Notes: generated by a model from the letters alone, not told the origin. DNA of 64,000 bases from an uncultured Pelagibacteraceae bacterium (GCA_902625035.1 CACNZK010000001.1:62001-126000); one strand, 5' to 3'; shown: positions 7,001-17,016, numbered from the stretch's first letter. Program-made: numbers and translations.

Positions 7001-8125
7001 TCAAATTAAAATATTTTTAAATTTTTTTGAAAATCTAAATTTAGTAAATTCTTTAACAATTTTTTTTTTAAAATTTACTTTGACATTTAATATTTTTTTT
7101 TCATCTTCCATACAAAACTTTTCTAATTTTTCTGCTAAATTTTTAGAACTACCTAATTCATATTTATAACTGTTAATATTATCTTTTATAAATTCTTTTG
7201 GGCCATTAGGACAGCAGCTTGATATTATTGGAACATTAAGGAAGCCTGCTTCTATTAATGTATGTCCTGGTTCTTCCCATAATGAAGTAGAGATAAAAAG
7301 TTTAGATTTTCTTAAATATTTAAATGGATTTGCTTTAAAACCTAATAAATAACAATTTGAGATATTATTTTCCTCAATATACTTTGTTAACTCTCTTTTT
7401 TTTTCACCATCACCAATAATTATAAGATTAATATCTTTTTTTGTTTTTTTTAAAAACATATTAAATCCTTTTATCAATTCAATAAAGTTTTTTTGTCTAG
7501 TTAAACGACCTATTGAGCAAAATACGTCTTTTTTAAAAATTAATTGATCCTCATTTTCAATTTCATCTTTTGAGTATTTAATTATTTTTTTGGAAATAAT
7601 AGGATTATCAATTTTAGTGATTTTTTCTTTAGGAAAATCAAAATTTTCTATTAACATTTCCTTAGTTAAACTAGACATTGTAATGAAATGATCTGAATTT
7701 GAATAGAAAATCTTCCAAATAATTTTTCTAAATAGATTAAATCTTGGAAAACCCTGTATACTATTTATTACTTTTATATTAGTAAAAATTTTTAGAATAT
7801 TTGGAATATAACCTACAAGGTTAGCAATTATAATATCTGGTTTTTTTTTCTTTACCCAATAATATAAAATTGGAATTAAAGCAAAAGTTATCGAATAGTA
7901 AAATAATTTTGAAATATTTCCTTTATTGGGAATATATTTTTTTATTCTTAATAAATTAATTTTCTCAATATTTGGATTTTCATATTCATCAAATTCTCCA
8001 AAAACATTTATAAGAAATACCTGATATTGATTAAATTTATTTAATGCTTCAGACATTGAAATAACAGCCTGGTATGTTCCAACATGGCTTAACATTGGAG
8101 ACCAGAAGAAAATTTTTTTTTTCAT
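7001..8125 (-). CDS. glycosyltransferase family 4 (GT-B fold)
   Basis: 374 residues. The C-terminal half has the family 4 hallmarks: SIGRLTRQKNF, a GDGEKKREL segment, YLLGFKANPFKYL and the nucleotide-sugar binding stretch LWEEPGHTLIEAG with the E-x7-E-like pattern. The N-terminal half (IFFWSPMLSHVGTYQ) is the acceptor-binding domain. Such enzymes transfer a sugar from a nucleotide donor during lipopolysaccharide or glycan synthesis at the inner membrane. It lies between nadK and the pilin array on the same strand, 11 bp after nadK. A role in decorating surface structures is inferred; glycosylation of the neighbouring pilins is possible but unproven. Confidence 0.85.
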   Translation of the reverse strand: MKKKIFFWSPMLSHVGTYQAVISMSEALNKFNQYQVFLINVFGEFDEYENPNIEKINLLRIKKYIPNKGNISKLFYYSITFALIPILYYWVKKKKPDIIIANLVGYIPNILKIFTNIKVINSIQGFPRFNLFRKIIWKIFYSNSDHFITMSSLTKEMLIENFDFPKEKITKIDNPIISKKIIKYSKDEIENEDQLIFKKDVFCSIGRLTRQKNFIELIKGFNMFLKKTKKDINLIIIGDGEKKRELTKYIEENNISNCYLLGFKANPFKYLRKSKLFISTSLWEEPGHTLIEAGFLNVPIISSCCPNGPKEFIKDNINSYKYELGSSKNLAEKLEKFCMEDEKKILNVKVNFKKKIVKEFTKFRFSKKFKNILI

Positions 8126-8136
8126 TTTAATTAAAA

Positions 8137-8907
8137 TTAATTGATTTCTCTTCTTAATTGCTCAATTTTAATTTTTTTTTGTAAACTTCTATTTTTGTCA
8201 TATAGGAGGTTAAATTTTATTTTAGAATTCTTTCTTATAATAATTGATTTTGCGTTCCTTACCTCTAAGTTGTCAGCAACTGCACTTATAGGTCTCTTCA
8301 AGGGATTTAAGTTGGTGATAACAATTTTTAATTTATCACTTACAATTTTTGCTTTCCATCTTCGAGGCCTAAATGGACTAATTGGAGCAATTGAAAGTTT
8401 TTTTGAATTAAGACTTAATATAGGACCATGTACTGAGAGATTATACGCTGTACTTCCTGCTGGTGTAGAAACTAAAACCCCGTCTGAAACAAGTTTTTTT
8501 ATTATCTGTTTTGAACCTTGTTTGATGGATAAGAAAGCTGCCTGCCTACTTTGTCGTAATATTGAAACTTCGTTGATTGCCAAATGTTTTTTGATTTGAT
8601 TCTTATTATTCTTAACAGTCATATCTAATGGAGAAATAGAAATCACATTAGATTTGTATAAATTTTTAAATATTGTTTTTTTTGAGAATTTATTCATCAG
8701 GAAACCGTAGTTTCCAGAGTTTATTCCATAAAAAAATTTTTTAGATTTTTTATTTTTTTTTAATGTTTGAAGCATAAACCCATCACCACCAATCACAATT
8801 GTTATATTTGATTTTGGAGGTTTCGCCCTTTTTAATTCTTTGATGAGTAACTTTCTAATTTTTTGTGACTTTAAATTTTTATCAGAAATAATTTGTATTT
8901 TTTTCAT
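8137..8907 (-). CDS. nadK: NAD kinase
   Basis: 256 residues when started at the ATG at 8907. An upstream in-frame ATG at 8949 lies inside the tRNA-Leu gene and its extra residues do not look like NAD kinase. Family motifs: VIGGDGFMLQTLK (GGDG near residue 40), the GINSGNYGFLMN segment and STPAGSTAYNLSVHGPIL, where the T-A-Y turn binds NAD. The enzyme phosphorylates NAD to NADP in the cytoplasm with ATP (or polyphosphate in some members). It begins 5 bp after the mature 3' end of tRNA-Leu, so it may be transcribed through the tRNA. Confidence 0.93.
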   Translation of the reverse strand: MKKIQIISDKNLKSQKIRKLLIKELKRAKPPKSNITIVIGGDGFMLQTLKKNKKSKKFFYGINSGNYGFLMNKFSKKTIFKNLYKSNVISISPLDMTVKNNKNQIKKHLAINEVSILRQSRQAAFLSIKQGSKQIIKKLVSDGVLVSTPAGSTAYNLSVHGPILSLNSKKLSIAPISPFRPRRWKAKIVSDKLKIVITNLNPLKRPISAVADNLEVRNAKSIIIRKNSKIKFNLLYDKNRSLQKKIKIEQLRREIN

Positions 8908-8912
8908 TTTAA

Positions 8913-9190
8913 TGGTGCCCTCGGCCAGACTCGAACTGGCACTCCGCAAGCGGCAAGGATTTTCGTACCACTATAGCTTTCGCTACACTTTCGTTTTGTG
9001 GTCTGGACTATACCTTAAGCAGTTAAGCTTCCTAGTGTCTAGTCTCTACACCTTACATTCCTCGAATGTCTTGGCCCGGTATTAGCAGTTAAGCCTTCAC
9101 CGAATTTACCAGGTTCTACATCTAGGTTTTCACCTAGAGCACTCAAAATCAATTTAAGTCCTTTGTGTCTACCAATTTCACCACGAGGGC
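8913..9190 (-). tRNA. tRNA-Leu(UAA), interrupted by a group I intron
   Basis: Exon 1 (9156-9190) starts with acceptor strand GCCCTCG, then a leucine-type D arm (GTGAAATTGGTAGACAC) and anticodon stem AAGGA with CTT. Exon 2 (8913-8963) resumes with AAAA and stem TCCTT, then the long class II variable arm (GCCGCTTGCGGA), T arm CCAGTTCGAGTCTGG, acceptor CGAGGGC and an encoded ACCA. Spliced, the loop is CTTAAAA with anticodon UAA and the tRNA is 86 nt. All stems pair. The insertion point after U34 is the classic site of cyanobacterial and plastid tRNA-Leu(UAA) group I introns. The 5' end overlaps the stop of the gene at 9178-9585. Confidence 0.95.
8964..9155 (-). ncRNA. group I intron in the anticodon loop of tRNA-Leu(UAA)
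   Basis: 192-nt insertion between U34 and A35. It ends in G (8964), as group I introns do, and the 5' exon ends in U. The P7 strands are visible: GACTA within GTAGAGACTAGAC (9040-9044) pairs with TAGTC within GGTATAGTCC (9006-9010). There is a P2-like hairpin CTAGGT/ACCTAG (9122-9137) and a GNRA-capped hairpin TAGC-GAAA-GCTA (8974-8985). The segments AATTCGGTGAAGGC and AATACCGGGCC fit the P4-P6 region. No homing endonuclease frame is present, so it is a minimal, presumably self-splicing intron of the IC3 type. Confidence 0.92.
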
Positions 9191-9585
9191 ATTAATGCCT
9201 TTTTTAAATATTTTTTGTCTAATTTGCAATCTTTATATCCTCTAGTAACGACATTTAAATATCTCTCAGTTGGAAATTTAAAAGGAGTTTTTTTAACCAT
9301 GGTGTAAGTCATTACTTTTTTTCCATAATAAGAAAAATAATGCTTTTTATATAAGTTCGGATAATCCTCATAAACATCAAGTTTTTTTTCATCACTCCTA
9401 GATATTTCAAATAAACCACCAGGTACAATGGAATTTTTTTTTGGCTCAATATCTGCAGCACGATATTTACTTCTAAAAGTTAATCTAAAATCTCTTAAAT
9501 TAATCTTTTTTAAAAACTTACTATCTTTGCACCTTCTTCTCATTTGAAAATGATGTAAATTACTTCCGTAAGCAAAATAAAGCAT
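9178..9585 (-). CDS. gamma-glutamylcyclotransferase-like (AIG2-like) protein
   Basis: 135 residues beginning MLYFAYGSNLHHFQM: the YGSNL loop near residue 6 is the substrate-binding signature of the gamma-glutamylcyclotransferase/AIG2 fold. A glutamate in the DVYEDYPNLYKK region (about residue 75) fits the catalytic acid of the family, and the KKVMTYTM strand fits the usual x-x-Y motif. Substrates of bacterial members range from gamma-glutamyl peptides to gamma-glutamylamines, so the exact one is unknown. Its last codons and TGA stop fall within the first 13 nt of the tRNA-Leu gene. It begins directly after the CinA-like gene, on the same strand. Confidence 0.75.
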   Translation of the reverse strand: MLYFAYGSNLHHFQMRRRCKDSKFLKKINLRDFRLTFRSKYRAADIEPKKNSIVPGGLFEISRSDEKKLDVYEDYPNLYKKHYFSYYGKKVMTYTMVKKTPFKFPTERYLNVVTRGYKDCKLDKKYLKKALMPSW

Positions 9586-10335
9586 TTATCTATCAACAAT
9601 CTCAATATTTTTTTCTTTGATAAATTTTAAAATTTGAGTATTGCAGTTATTAATTTTAGATTGATTTTCAGATCTTAAAACAATTGATACTCCTAACTTA
9701 CCAGCATGAAAAAAAGGATAACTCCCTATTTCAACATCTTGGTTCTGATCTTGAACTTTTGTAAGTGAGTTAGCTATTTCACTTTCGACTGTTCTTAAAT
9801 TAATTGTGTGACTTAAAATTGGCTCTCCACCAGCTATCTTATTTTTCAAGCCACCTAGCATAGACTTCATTATTGATGGAACACCTGGTAAACAAAATAC
9901 ATTTTCAACACTAAATCCTGGGGCGCCACTTGTTGGATTTAAAATTAATTCTGCATTTTCAGGCATCCATGCCATTCTTTGTCTACCCTTATTAAATTCT
10001 CCCTTAATGTAATAGGCTTCTAATATCTTAAATGCTTCTTTATGAATTTCATATTTTCGATTGAAAGCTTTTGAAACTGACTGAGCGGTAATATCGTCAT
10101 GGGTAGGACCAATTCCTCCAGTTGTAAAAACATATTCGTTAGATTTTCTCAAAACGTTAAGTGTATCAACAATTGTTTTTTCTACATCAGGTATAACTCT
10201 TACCTCATTTACTTTTACACCTATAGAGTTAAGCCATGTTGCTAACGTACTTGTATTAGTATCTTGAGTTCTTCCAGAAAGAATTTCGTTACCGATGATT
10301 AATATCGCAGCATTTACTTTTGTGTTTTTACTCAT
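9586..10335 (-). CDS. CinA-like molybdopterin-binding-fold protein (N-terminal domain only)
   Basis: 249 residues matching the N-terminal MoaB/MogA-like half of CinA: AAILIIGNEILSGRTQDTN at the start, then TTGGIGPTHDDITAQSV (about residue 75-90) and the proline-rich PGFSVENVFCLPGVPSIM loop. Full-length CinA (about 415 residues) adds a PncC-type nicotinamide-nucleotide amidase domain, which is absent here; stand-alone forms are common in alphaproteobacteria. The proposed activity is hydrolysis of ADP-ribose-like nucleotides, but for this short form function is uncertain. It is divergent from sfsA with only 20 bp between start codons. Confidence 0.82.
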   Translation of the reverse strand: MSKNTKVNAAILIIGNEILSGRTQDTNTSTLATWLNSIGVKVNEVRVIPDVEKTIVDTLNVLRKSNEYVFTTGGIGPTHDDITAQSVSKAFNRKYEIHKEAFKILEAYYIKGEFNKGRQRMAWMPENAELILNPTSGAPGFSVENVFCLPGVPSIMKSMLGGLKNKIAGGEPILSHTINLRTVESEIANSLTKVQDQNQDVEIGSYPFFHAGKLGVSIVLRSENQSKINNCNTQILKFIKEKNIEIVDR

Positions 10336-10343
10336 TTTATATG

Positions 10344-10349
10344 TATAAT
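10344..10349 (+). promoter_or_regulatory. -10 box for sfsA operon
   Basis: A perfect TATAAT sits 6 bp before the ATG of sfsA at 10356, so transcription should begin at or next to the start codon. No good -35 box is evident; the region upstream is the start of the divergent CinA-like gene. Confidence 0.5.
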
Positions 10350-10355
10350 TCGAAT

Positions 10356-11054
10356 ATGGAATTTACCAAGTCTTTATTAAAAGGCAAATTAATCAAAAGA
10401 TATAAGCGTTTTTTTGTTGATGTAAATCTAAATAAAAAAATCGTTACTGCACATTGCCCAAATACTGGATCTATGAAAGGATTACTCGATGGTGGAAATG
10501 AGGTGTATTTATTAAAACATGATGATCCAAAAAGAAAACTAAAATACGGTCTAGAAATTATTAAGGTAAAAAAAAACATGATTGGTGTAAATACACATAG
10601 AGCAAATAAAATTGTGTACCATGGATTAAAAAATAACCTTATTAAGGAACTGAAAGGTAATGAAAAGATAAATTCAGAGGTCTTTTTTAATAAAGAGACT
10701 AGATTTGACTTTTTAATTGAAAAAAATGGTCAAAAAAGTTTCCTAGAAGTTAAGAATGTTACTCTTAATAGAGATAAAAAAATAGCTGAGTTTCCTGATG
10801 CAATTACTACCAGGGGTTCTAAACATTTACTTACACTTATTGATGCCATAAAAAAGGGCTACAAATCTTACTTAATATTCTTAGTTCAAATACAAAATAT
10901 GGAGTACTTTAAAATAGCAAGGGATATTGATAATAAGTACTATGAAAATTATTTAATAGCCAAAAAAGCAGGAGTAAATTTTTTGGCTTATAGATGTAAC
11001 ATTAGTTCTAAAAAAATTTATATAGATAAAAAAATGAAGATTATTGATGAGTAA
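10356..11054 (+). CDS. sfsA: SfsA family protein (sugar fermentation stimulation)
   Basis: 232 residues from the ATG at 10356 (MEFTKSLLKGKLIKRYKRFF); the upstream in-frame ATG at 10320 lies in the divergent gene and adds non-conserved sequence. SfsA landmarks: the OB-like N-terminus, AHCPNTGSMKGLL near residue 40, a nuclease-like core DFLIEKNGQKSFLEVKNVTL with the D...E-x-K pattern, and FPDAITTRGSKHL. It is a DNA-binding, nuclease-fold protein originally linked to maltose gene expression in E. coli; its real role is unclear. First gene of the plus-strand run, overlapping map by 8 bp. Confidence 0.9.
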   Translation: MEFTKSLLKGKLIKRYKRFFVDVNLNKKIVTAHCPNTGSMKGLLDGGNEVYLLKHDDPKRKLKYGLEIIKVKKNMIGVNTHRANKIVYHGLKNNLIKELKGNEKINSEVFFNKETRFDFLIEKNGQKSFLEVKNVTLNRDKKIAEFPDAITTRGSKHLLTLIDAIKKGYKSYLIFLVQIQNMEYFKIARDIDNKYYENYLIAKKAGVNFLAYRCNISSKKIYIDKKMKIIDE

Positions 11055-11820
11055 TTACATAGAAAAATTTGAAAAAATGAGAATAGCAGGAAAGTTAGCT
11101 GCACAAACATTAGACATGTTAACAGAAAATATTAAAGAAGGTGTTTCAACAGCTTATATAGATAAGCTTGGCTATGAGTTTATCAGAGATAATGGTGGTC
11201 ACTCTGCCCCACTTTATTATCGAGGTTTCACTAAATCTTTGTGTACATCTCTTAATCATGTTGTGTGTCATGGTGTGCCCTCAGAGGATAGAGTTTTAGT
11301 TGAGGGAGATGCGCTTAATGTAGATGTAACTGCTATTATTAATGAACATTATGGAGATACAAGTAGAATGTTTTGTATTGGTAAAACCTCTGTAAAATTA
11401 AATAATCTAATTGATGCAACTTATAAGTCTATGATGAAAGCAATAAACATCTTAAAACCTGGTATTAAACTTGGAGATATAGGACATGAAATACAATCTT
11501 ATATTGAAGAAAAAGGATTTTCTGTAGTTAAGGATTTTTGTGGTCATGGGATAGGTACATCATTTCATGAACCACCGAACATTTTACATTATGGAACAAA
11601 GAATACAGGTATGGAATTAAAACCTGGAATGACATTTACAATAGAACCAATGATTAATGCCGGTAAATTCAACGTAAAAATGCTTAATGATGGCTGGACT
11701 GCAGTGACAAAAGACAAATCTTTGTCTGCACAATTTGAACATACTGTTGGAATTACTGAAAATGGTTATGAAATATTTACAGAATCTGCTAAAGGTTATT
11801 CGAAGCCCCCATACTTATAA
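11047..11820 (+). CDS. map: methionine aminopeptidase, type I
   Basis: 257 residues from ATG 11047, which overlaps the end of sfsA; a TTG three bases earlier is possible. All five metal ligands are visible: Asp in NVDVTAI, Asp in GDTSRMF, His in GHGIGTSFHEPPNI, Glu in TIEPMI and Glu in QFEHTVGI; the substrate His is in VVCHGVP. The enzyme removes N-terminal Met from nascent proteins at the ribosome. It is an essential housekeeping function and follows sfsA in a presumed operon with purB. Confidence 0.96.
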   Translation: MSNYIEKFEKMRIAGKLAAQTLDMLTENIKEGVSTAYIDKLGYEFIRDNGGHSAPLYYRGFTKSLCTSLNHVVCHGVPSEDRVLVEGDALNVDVTAIINEHYGDTSRMFCIGKTSVKLNNLIDATYKSMMKAINILKPGIKLGDIGHEIQSYIEEKGFSVVKDFCGHGIGTSFHEPPNILHYGTKNTGMELKPGMTFTIEPMINAGKFNVKMLNDGWTAVTKDKSLSAQFEHTVGITENGYEIFTESAKGYSKPPYL

Positions 11821-11823
11821 TTA

Positions 11824-13116
11824 ATGATAAAAAGATACTCTCGCAAGGAACTCACTGATATTTGGTCAGAAGAGAATAAATATAAAATTTGGCTGGATGT
11901 CGAAATAGCTGCTGCACAAGCAATGGAAAAACTTGGTCAAATACCAAAAGGTGTTTCGTCAATAGTTAAAAAAAAAGCTAGGATAAATGTTAAAAGAATT
12001 CATCAAATTGAAAGTAAAGTCAAACATGACGTTATTGCTTTTTTAACTTCCGTAACAGAAAAGGCAGGAATTAAAGCTAGATACCTTCACCTTGGCATGA
12101 CATCATCTGACGTAGTAGATACAAGTTTTAATATACAATTAGTCCAATCAGGAAAAATTATCTTAAAAGACATAGATCAAATTTTAAAAGTATTAAAAAA
12201 ACAAGCTAGAAAATACAAATTTACTCCATGTATTGGTCGTAGTCATGGAATTCATGCTGAGCCAATTACATTTGGATTGAAATTAGCTTCCTTTTATGAA
12301 GAGTTTAAAAGAAATAGAGAAAGATTAGTTTATGCTATAGATCAAATATCAACTTGTGCAATTTCTGGAGCTGTTGGAACATTTGCAAATGTAAACCCTA
12401 ATGTTGAGAAACATGTTGCAAAAAAACTTGGATTAAAAGTTGAACCAATCTCTACTCAAATAATCCCAAGAGATCGACATGCATTTTATTTTTCAGTTCT
12501 AGGCATCATTGCAGGAAGTACAGAAAGAGTTGCTACAGAGATTAGACATTTGCAAAGATCAGAAGTTTATGAATTGCAAGAGTACTTTTCTAAAAATCAA
12601 AAGGGTTCATCTGCAATGCCTCATAAGAAAAATCCAATTTTAAGTGAAAACTTAACGGGACTTGCAAGAATGGTAAGAAGCTCTGTTGTTCCAGCGCTTG
12701 AAAATATTGCACTTTGGCATGAAAGAGATATTTCACATTCAAGTGTAGAGAGAAATATTGGTCCTGATGCAAATATTACTCTAGACTTTGCACTTGTAAG
12801 ATTAGCGGGTGTTTTAGATAATATGATTGTTTATCCAAAAAAAATGCTAGAAAACCTTAATCTTACTAAAGGGCTAATTTTTTCACAAGAAGTGATGCTA
12901 GAACTGACAAAAACTGGTATCACAAGAGAAAAATCCTATAAGTTAGTACAGGGATACGCAAAAAAATGTTTTGCTGAAAATTTAGATTTGTTTAATGTTA
13001 TTCAGTCTGACAAGTTAATAATGAGTAAAATTTCAATCAAAAAATTAAAGACTATCTTTAGTTATTCAAAACACTTTAAAAATGTAAACCTAATTTTTAG
13101 ACGGGTTTTCAAATAA
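11824..13116 (+). CDS. purB: adenylosuccinate lyase
   Basis: 430 residues, typical bacterial length. Fumarase/aspartase superfamily motifs: [11 protein letters not shown] near residue 95, [15 protein letters not shown] with the catalytic His near residue 140, and the flexible signature loop [15 protein letters not shown] near residue 260. It catalyses two steps, SAICAR to AICAR plus fumarate and adenylosuccinate to AMP plus fumarate. Starts 3 bp after map and overlaps purC (TAATG), so it is part of the purine operon. Confidence 0.97.
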   Translation: MIKRYSRKELTDIWSEENKYKIWLDVEIAAAQAMEKLGQIPKGVSSIVKKKARINVKRIHQIESKVKHDVIAFLTSVTEKAGIKARYLHLGMTSSDVVDTSFNIQLVQSGKIILKDIDQILKVLKKQARKYKFTPCIGRSHGIHAEPITFGLKLASFYEEFKRNRERLVYAIDQISTCAISGAVGTFANVNPNVEKHVAKKLGLKVEPISTQIIPRDRHAFYFSVLGIIAGSTERVATEIRHLQRSEVYELQEYFSKNQKGSSAMPHKKNPILSENLTGLARMVRSSVVPALENIALWHERDISHSSVERNIGPDANITLDFALVRLAGVLDNMIVYPKKMLENLNLTKGLIFSQEVMLELTKTGITREKSYKLVQGYAKKCFAENLDLFNVIQSDKLIMSKISIKKLKTIFSYSKHFKNVNLIFRRVFK

Positions 13117-13901
13117 TGAAAAAAGGTAAAAAACTTTACGAGGGAAAAGCCAAGATAATTTATTCAACCTCAGATAAAAATTTAGTAATCCAATACTTTA
13201 AAGATGATGCTACAGCATTTAATAATGAAAAAAGAACTACTATTGAGGGTAAAGGGGTTTTAAATAATAGAATTTCTGAACATATACTTACAAATTTATC
13301 TCAAATTGGTATTGAAAATCATTTAGTCAAACGACTAAACATGAGAGAACAATTAATTAAATTTGTAGAAATAATTCCAATTGAATTTGTTATTCGGAAT
13401 GTGGCGACAGGTTCTTTAACTAAAAGACTTGGAATAGAAGATGGAACCGTACTAAAAGAACCTTTAATTGAATACTGTTTAAAAGATGACAAACTTGGCG
13501 ATCCTTTAATTTCAGAGGATCATATTTACGCATTTGATTGGGCAAATAAAAAAGAAATTGAAAAAATTAAAAAAACTATTTTTAGAATTAATGACTTTAT
13601 GATTGGAATGTTTAGAGGAGTGGGAATAAAATTAATAGATTTTAAATTAGAATTTGGAAGGACTAAAATTGATGGAAGAAAAGATATAATTCTTGCTGAC
13701 GAAATAAGTCCTGATACTTGCAGATTGTGGGACTCTTCAACTGACAAAAAACTTGATAAAGATAGATTTAGAAAAGATTTAGGAGATTTATTGCCTGCGT
13801 ATACCGAAGTTGCTAAAAGACTTGGAATTCTACATGAGCAATCGAATGTTTCTGCTGTAAATGTAACTAAACTATCCTCAATTAAAAAGAAGCGAAAATG
13901 A
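13116..13901 (+). CDS. purC: SAICAR synthetase
   Basis: 261 residues. Motifs: [11 protein letters not shown] at the N-terminus (ATP binding), [12 protein letters not shown] near residue 92, SEDHIYAF, and [10 protein letters not shown] plus [13 protein letters not shown] (Mg and substrate binding). It joins CAIR with aspartate using ATP, step 7 of de novo purine synthesis. It shares a base with the end of purB and overlaps purS by 4 bp, consistent with translational coupling. Confidence 0.97.
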   Translation: MKKGKKLYEGKAKIIYSTSDKNLVIQYFKDDATAFNNEKRTTIEGKGVLNNRISEHILTNLSQIGIENHLVKRLNMREQLIKFVEIIPIEFVIRNVATGSLTKRLGIEDGTVLKEPLIEYCLKDDKLGDPLISEDHIYAFDWANKKEIEKIKKTIFRINDFMIGMFRGVGIKLIDFKLEFGRTKIDGRKDIILADEISPDTCRLWDSSTDKKLDKDRFRKDLGDLLPAYTEVAKRLGILHEQSNVSAVNVTKLSSIKKKRK

Positions 13902-14140
13902 AAGTTTCTGCAGTAATAACTCTGAAAAAAGACGTTTTAGATCCGCAAGGCAAAGTAATCCATGAGACATTAGATGGTATGGGATTTAATTCTGTAAATG
14001 AGGTTAGACAAGGAAAATATTTTGAAATTGATGTTAAGGAAAATGATCCCAAAAAAGCTAAAGATCTTGTTGAAGATATGTGTAAAAAACTTTTAGCTAA
14101 TCTTGTTATTGAAAACTATAAAATTATTGAGACACAATAA
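13898..14140 (+). CDS. purS: FGAM synthase subunit PurS
   Basis: 80 residues, the usual PurS size, starting [24 protein letters not shown] with [16 protein letters not shown]. PurS dimers bridge PurQ and the small form of PurL in the three-part FGAM synthase of alphaproteobacteria and Bacillus. It precedes purQ and purL, and the length of purL (729 residues) confirms the split-enzyme arrangement. Confidence 0.95.
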   Translation: MKVSAVITLKKDVLDPQGKVIHETLDGMGFNSVNEVRQGKYFEIDVKENDPKKAKDLVEDMCKKLLANLVIENYKIIETQ

Positions 14141-14143
14141 TTA

Positions 14144-14827
14144 ATGAAATCATCAGTTATAACCTTCCCTGGTTCAAATTGTGATAGAGACATGGATGTA
14201 GCTCTTACAAAATTTGGATTTAAAAATAAAATGGTTTGGCATAATGATCAAGAATTGCCCAAGAGTGATTTAATTGTTTTACCTGGAGGTTTTTCTTATG
14301 GTGATTATTTACGTTGTGGCAGCATGGCCTCTAAGTCAAAAATTATGCATTCAGTGATTAACTTTGCTAAATCGGGTGGCTTGGTTATGGGAATTTGTAA
14401 TGGTTTTCAAATTTTGGTTGAGTCCGGATTGGTGCCAGGAGTATTATTAAGAAATAAATATCTTCAGTTTGTTTGTAAAAATGTCCACGTAAAAGTAGAT
14501 AATAAAGAAAATACTTTTTTCAAAAATCTTGATAAAAAAGTTTTAGAATTTCACATAGCTCATAATGAGGGTAATTATTTTTGTACCAGCGATCAGCTCA
14601 AAGAAATTGAGGATAATAATCAAATAGCAATTTATTATTGTGATCAAAATGGTAATACGAATGATCAAATAAATCCTAATGGTTCAATTAAAAATATTGC
14701 AGGTATTTTTAATAAAGAAAAAAACATTTTAGGTATGATGCCACATCCAGAAAGAATGATTGATGAAAGTTTGTCTGGAGAAGATGGATCAATCTTTTTT
14801 AGAAATCTTTTCAATAATATTAAATAA
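14144..14827 (+). CDS. purQ: FGAM synthase, glutaminase subunit PurQ
   Basis: 227 residues, class I glutamine amidotransferase. The catalytic nucleophile Cys is in [11 protein letters not shown] (near residue 86), and the His/Glu pair is in MPHPERM near the C-terminus. [15 protein letters not shown] forms the oxyanion/PurQ-specific region. It generates ammonia from glutamine and passes it to PurL. Its stop overlaps the purL start (TAATG). Confidence 0.97.
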   Translation: MKSSVITFPGSNCDRDMDVALTKFGFKNKMVWHNDQELPKSDLIVLPGGFSYGDYLRCGSMASKSKIMHSVINFAKSGGLVMGICNGFQILVESGLVPGVLLRNKYLQFVCKNVHVKVDNKENTFFKNLDKKVLEFHIAHNEGNYFCTSDQLKEIEDNNQIAIYYCDQNGNTNDQINPNGSIKNIAGIFNKEKNILGMMPHPERMIDESLSGEDGSIFFRNLFNNIK

Positions 14828-17016
14828 TGGTTGTTAACGAAAAAATTGCAGTCGAACATGGTTTAAAATCAGATGAGTATAAAAAGATTTGTAAATTATT
14901 GAAGAGAACGCCTAATATTACTGAATTGGGAATATTTTCAGCAATGTGGAATGAACATTGTTCATACAAATCTTCAAGAATTCACTTAAAAAAGTTACCA
15001 ACAAAAGGTAAAAAAGTAATTCAAGGTCCAGGCGAAAATGCGGGTGTTATTGATGTTGATGATGGCGATGCTATAGTTTTTAAAATTGAAAGTCACAATC
15101 ATCCATCATTTATTGAACCTTATCAAGGGGCAGCAACTGGTGTTGGTGGAATCATGAGAGATGTTTTTACAATGGGAGCAAGACCTATTGCCAACTTAAA
15201 TTCCATTCATTTTGGTTCACCACAAAATAAAAAAACAAAAAATCTTCTCAGAGGCGTTGTACATGGAATTGGTGGTTATGGTAATTGCATGGGCGTACCT
15301 ACTGTTGGTGGTCAAACATCATTTGATAGTTCTTATAATGGAAATATTTTAGTAAATGCCATGACTTTAGGTTTGGTTAAAAGAAATAAAATATTTTATT
15401 CAAAAGCTGCAGGATTAAATAAACCTGTTATTTATGTTGGATCAAAAACAGGTCGTGATGGAATTCATGGTGCTAGTATGGCTTCTGCGAGTTTCGATGA
15501 TAAAATTGAGGAAAAAAAACCAACAGTTCAGGTTGGAGATCCTTTCACAGAAAAGCTGCTTCTAGAGGCTTGTTTAGAATTAATGGCTGGAGATTCTATA
15601 ATTGCAATTCAGGATATGGGTGCTGCAGGTCTTACATCATCAAGTATAGAAATGGCTTCAAAAGGAAATTTAGGTATTGAAATTAACCTAAATAAAGTCC
15701 CTTGCAGAGAAACAAAAATGACACCCTACGAAATTATGCTATCTGAAAGTCAAGAGCGAATGCTAATTATACTTGAAAGTGGAAAGGAAGATCTCGCAAA
15801 AAAGATTTTTGATAAATGGAATTTAGATTTTGCCGTAATTGGTAAAACAACTAATACAAAAAATATTGAGTTATTTTTTGATCAAAAACAAGTGGCAAAA
15901 ATTCCTGTTAATACGCTAGTTGAAAATTCTCCAATGTATGATCGAAAGTGGAAAAAATCAAAACTTCCCAAAAAAATAAAGTACGACCGATCTAAGTTGA
16001 AAAATCTTAAAATTAAAGAAACACTTAAAAAAATATTATCTAGCCCAAATATTTGTAGCAAAGAGTGGATTTGGCAACAGTATGATCATACTGTAATGGG
16101 AGATACAATACAGAAACCTGGCGGTGACTCAGGAGTTGTTAGAATTCATGGAACTGATAAAGCTGTAGCTGCAACAGTGGACTCATCAGCAACTTATTGT
16201 TGGGCACATCCCCTTACAGGTGGAAAACAAGTTGTTTGTGAAACTTGGAGAAACTTAATTTCTGTTGGAGCAAAACCAATTGCGATCACAAACTGCTTAA
16301 ATTTTGGAAGTCCAGAAAAAGAGGAAAATATGGGAGAGTTTGTAGAATGTGTTCAAGGTATTGGTGAAGCTTGTAAGTATTTAGAATATCCTGTCGTTTC
16401 TGGAAATGTATCTTTTTATAATCAAACAAAAGAAATTGGAATAAAACCTACTCCAGCAATAGGTGGTGTGGGTTTAATCAAAAATTATAAAAAAATGATT
16501 ACAATGAATTTTAAGAATACTGGTAATCAAGTTTTAGTAATAGGTAAAACAGAAGGTCACATTGATCAAAGTTTATTTGCTAGAACAGTATTAAATGAAA
16601 AAAATGGACCTCCTCCTGAAGTTAATTTGTTTAATGAAAAAAATAATGGTGAAACATTATTAAACCTAATAGATAGAAATTATATTAAAAGTGCTCACGA
16701 TGTTTCATTAGGTGGCATTATCACTGCAATTAGTAAAATGTGTATTAAAGGAAACAAAGGCATAGAACTTAAAATCCCTAAATTTTTAATTAATGAAACT
16801 GAGTATTTTTTTGCAGAAGATCAAGGTAGATACATAATTGAGGTAAGTTTAGAAGATTTAAAAAACGTTACTAAAATTCTTGACAAAAACTCTGTTCATT
16901 ATGATCAAATAGGTAAAATTATTGATAAAGATCTAATTATTAATCAAAAGACGAAAGTAACAATTGACGAATTAAAATCTTATAATACTAATTGGCTTAA
17001 AGATTATATGGTTTAA
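14827..17016 (+). CDS. purL: FGAM synthase, synthetase subunit PurL (small form)
   Basis: 729 residues, the size of small PurL, which requires PurS and PurQ. Motifs: [14 protein letters not shown] near residue 40, [29 protein letters not shown] (the catalytic His and glycine-rich ATP site), GGQTSFD, and the second half-repeat [16 protein letters not shown]. It converts FGAR to FGAM with ATP and ammonia. It follows purQ with a one-base overlap and is followed after 4 bp by the BolA-like gene. Confidence 0.97.
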   Translation: MVVNEKIAVEHGLKSDEYKKICKLLKRTPNITELGIFSAMWNEHCSYKSSRIHLKKLPTKGKKVIQGPGENAGVIDVDDGDAIVFKIESHNHPSFIEPYQGAATGVGGIMRDVFTMGARPIANLNSIHFGSPQNKKTKNLLRGVVHGIGGYGNCMGVPTVGGQTSFDSSYNGNILVNAMTLGLVKRNKIFYSKAAGLNKPVIYVGSKTGRDGIHGASMASASFDDKIEEKKPTVQVGDPFTEKLLLEACLELMAGDSIIAIQDMGAAGLTSSSIEMASKGNLGIEINLNKVPCRETKMTPYEIMLSESQERMLIILESGKEDLAKKIFDKWNLDFAVIGKTTNTKNIELFFDQKQVAKIPVNTLVENSPMYDRKWKKSKLPKKIKYDRSKLKNLKIKETLKKILSSPNICSKEWIWQQYDHTVMGDTIQKPGGDSGVVRIHGTDKAVAATVDSSATYCWAHPLTGGKQVVCETWRNLISVGAKPIAITNCLNFGSPEKEENMGEFVECVQGIGEACKYLEYPVVSGNVSFYNQTKEIGIKPTPAIGGVGLIKNYKKMITMNFKNTGNQVLVIGKTEGHIDQSLFARTVLNEKNGPPPEVNLFNEKNNGETLLNLIDRNYIKSAHDVSLGGIITAISKMCIKGNKGIELKIPKFLINETEYFFAEDQGRYIIEVSLEDLKNVTKILDKNSVHYDQIGKIIDKDLIINQKTKVTIDELKSYNTNWLKDYMV

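Noticed and set aside
8908-8949. In-frame N-terminal extension of NAD kinase from an ATG at 8949
   Set aside because: The extension is encoded by exon 2 of tRNA-Leu; the conserved protein begins at the ATG at 8907.
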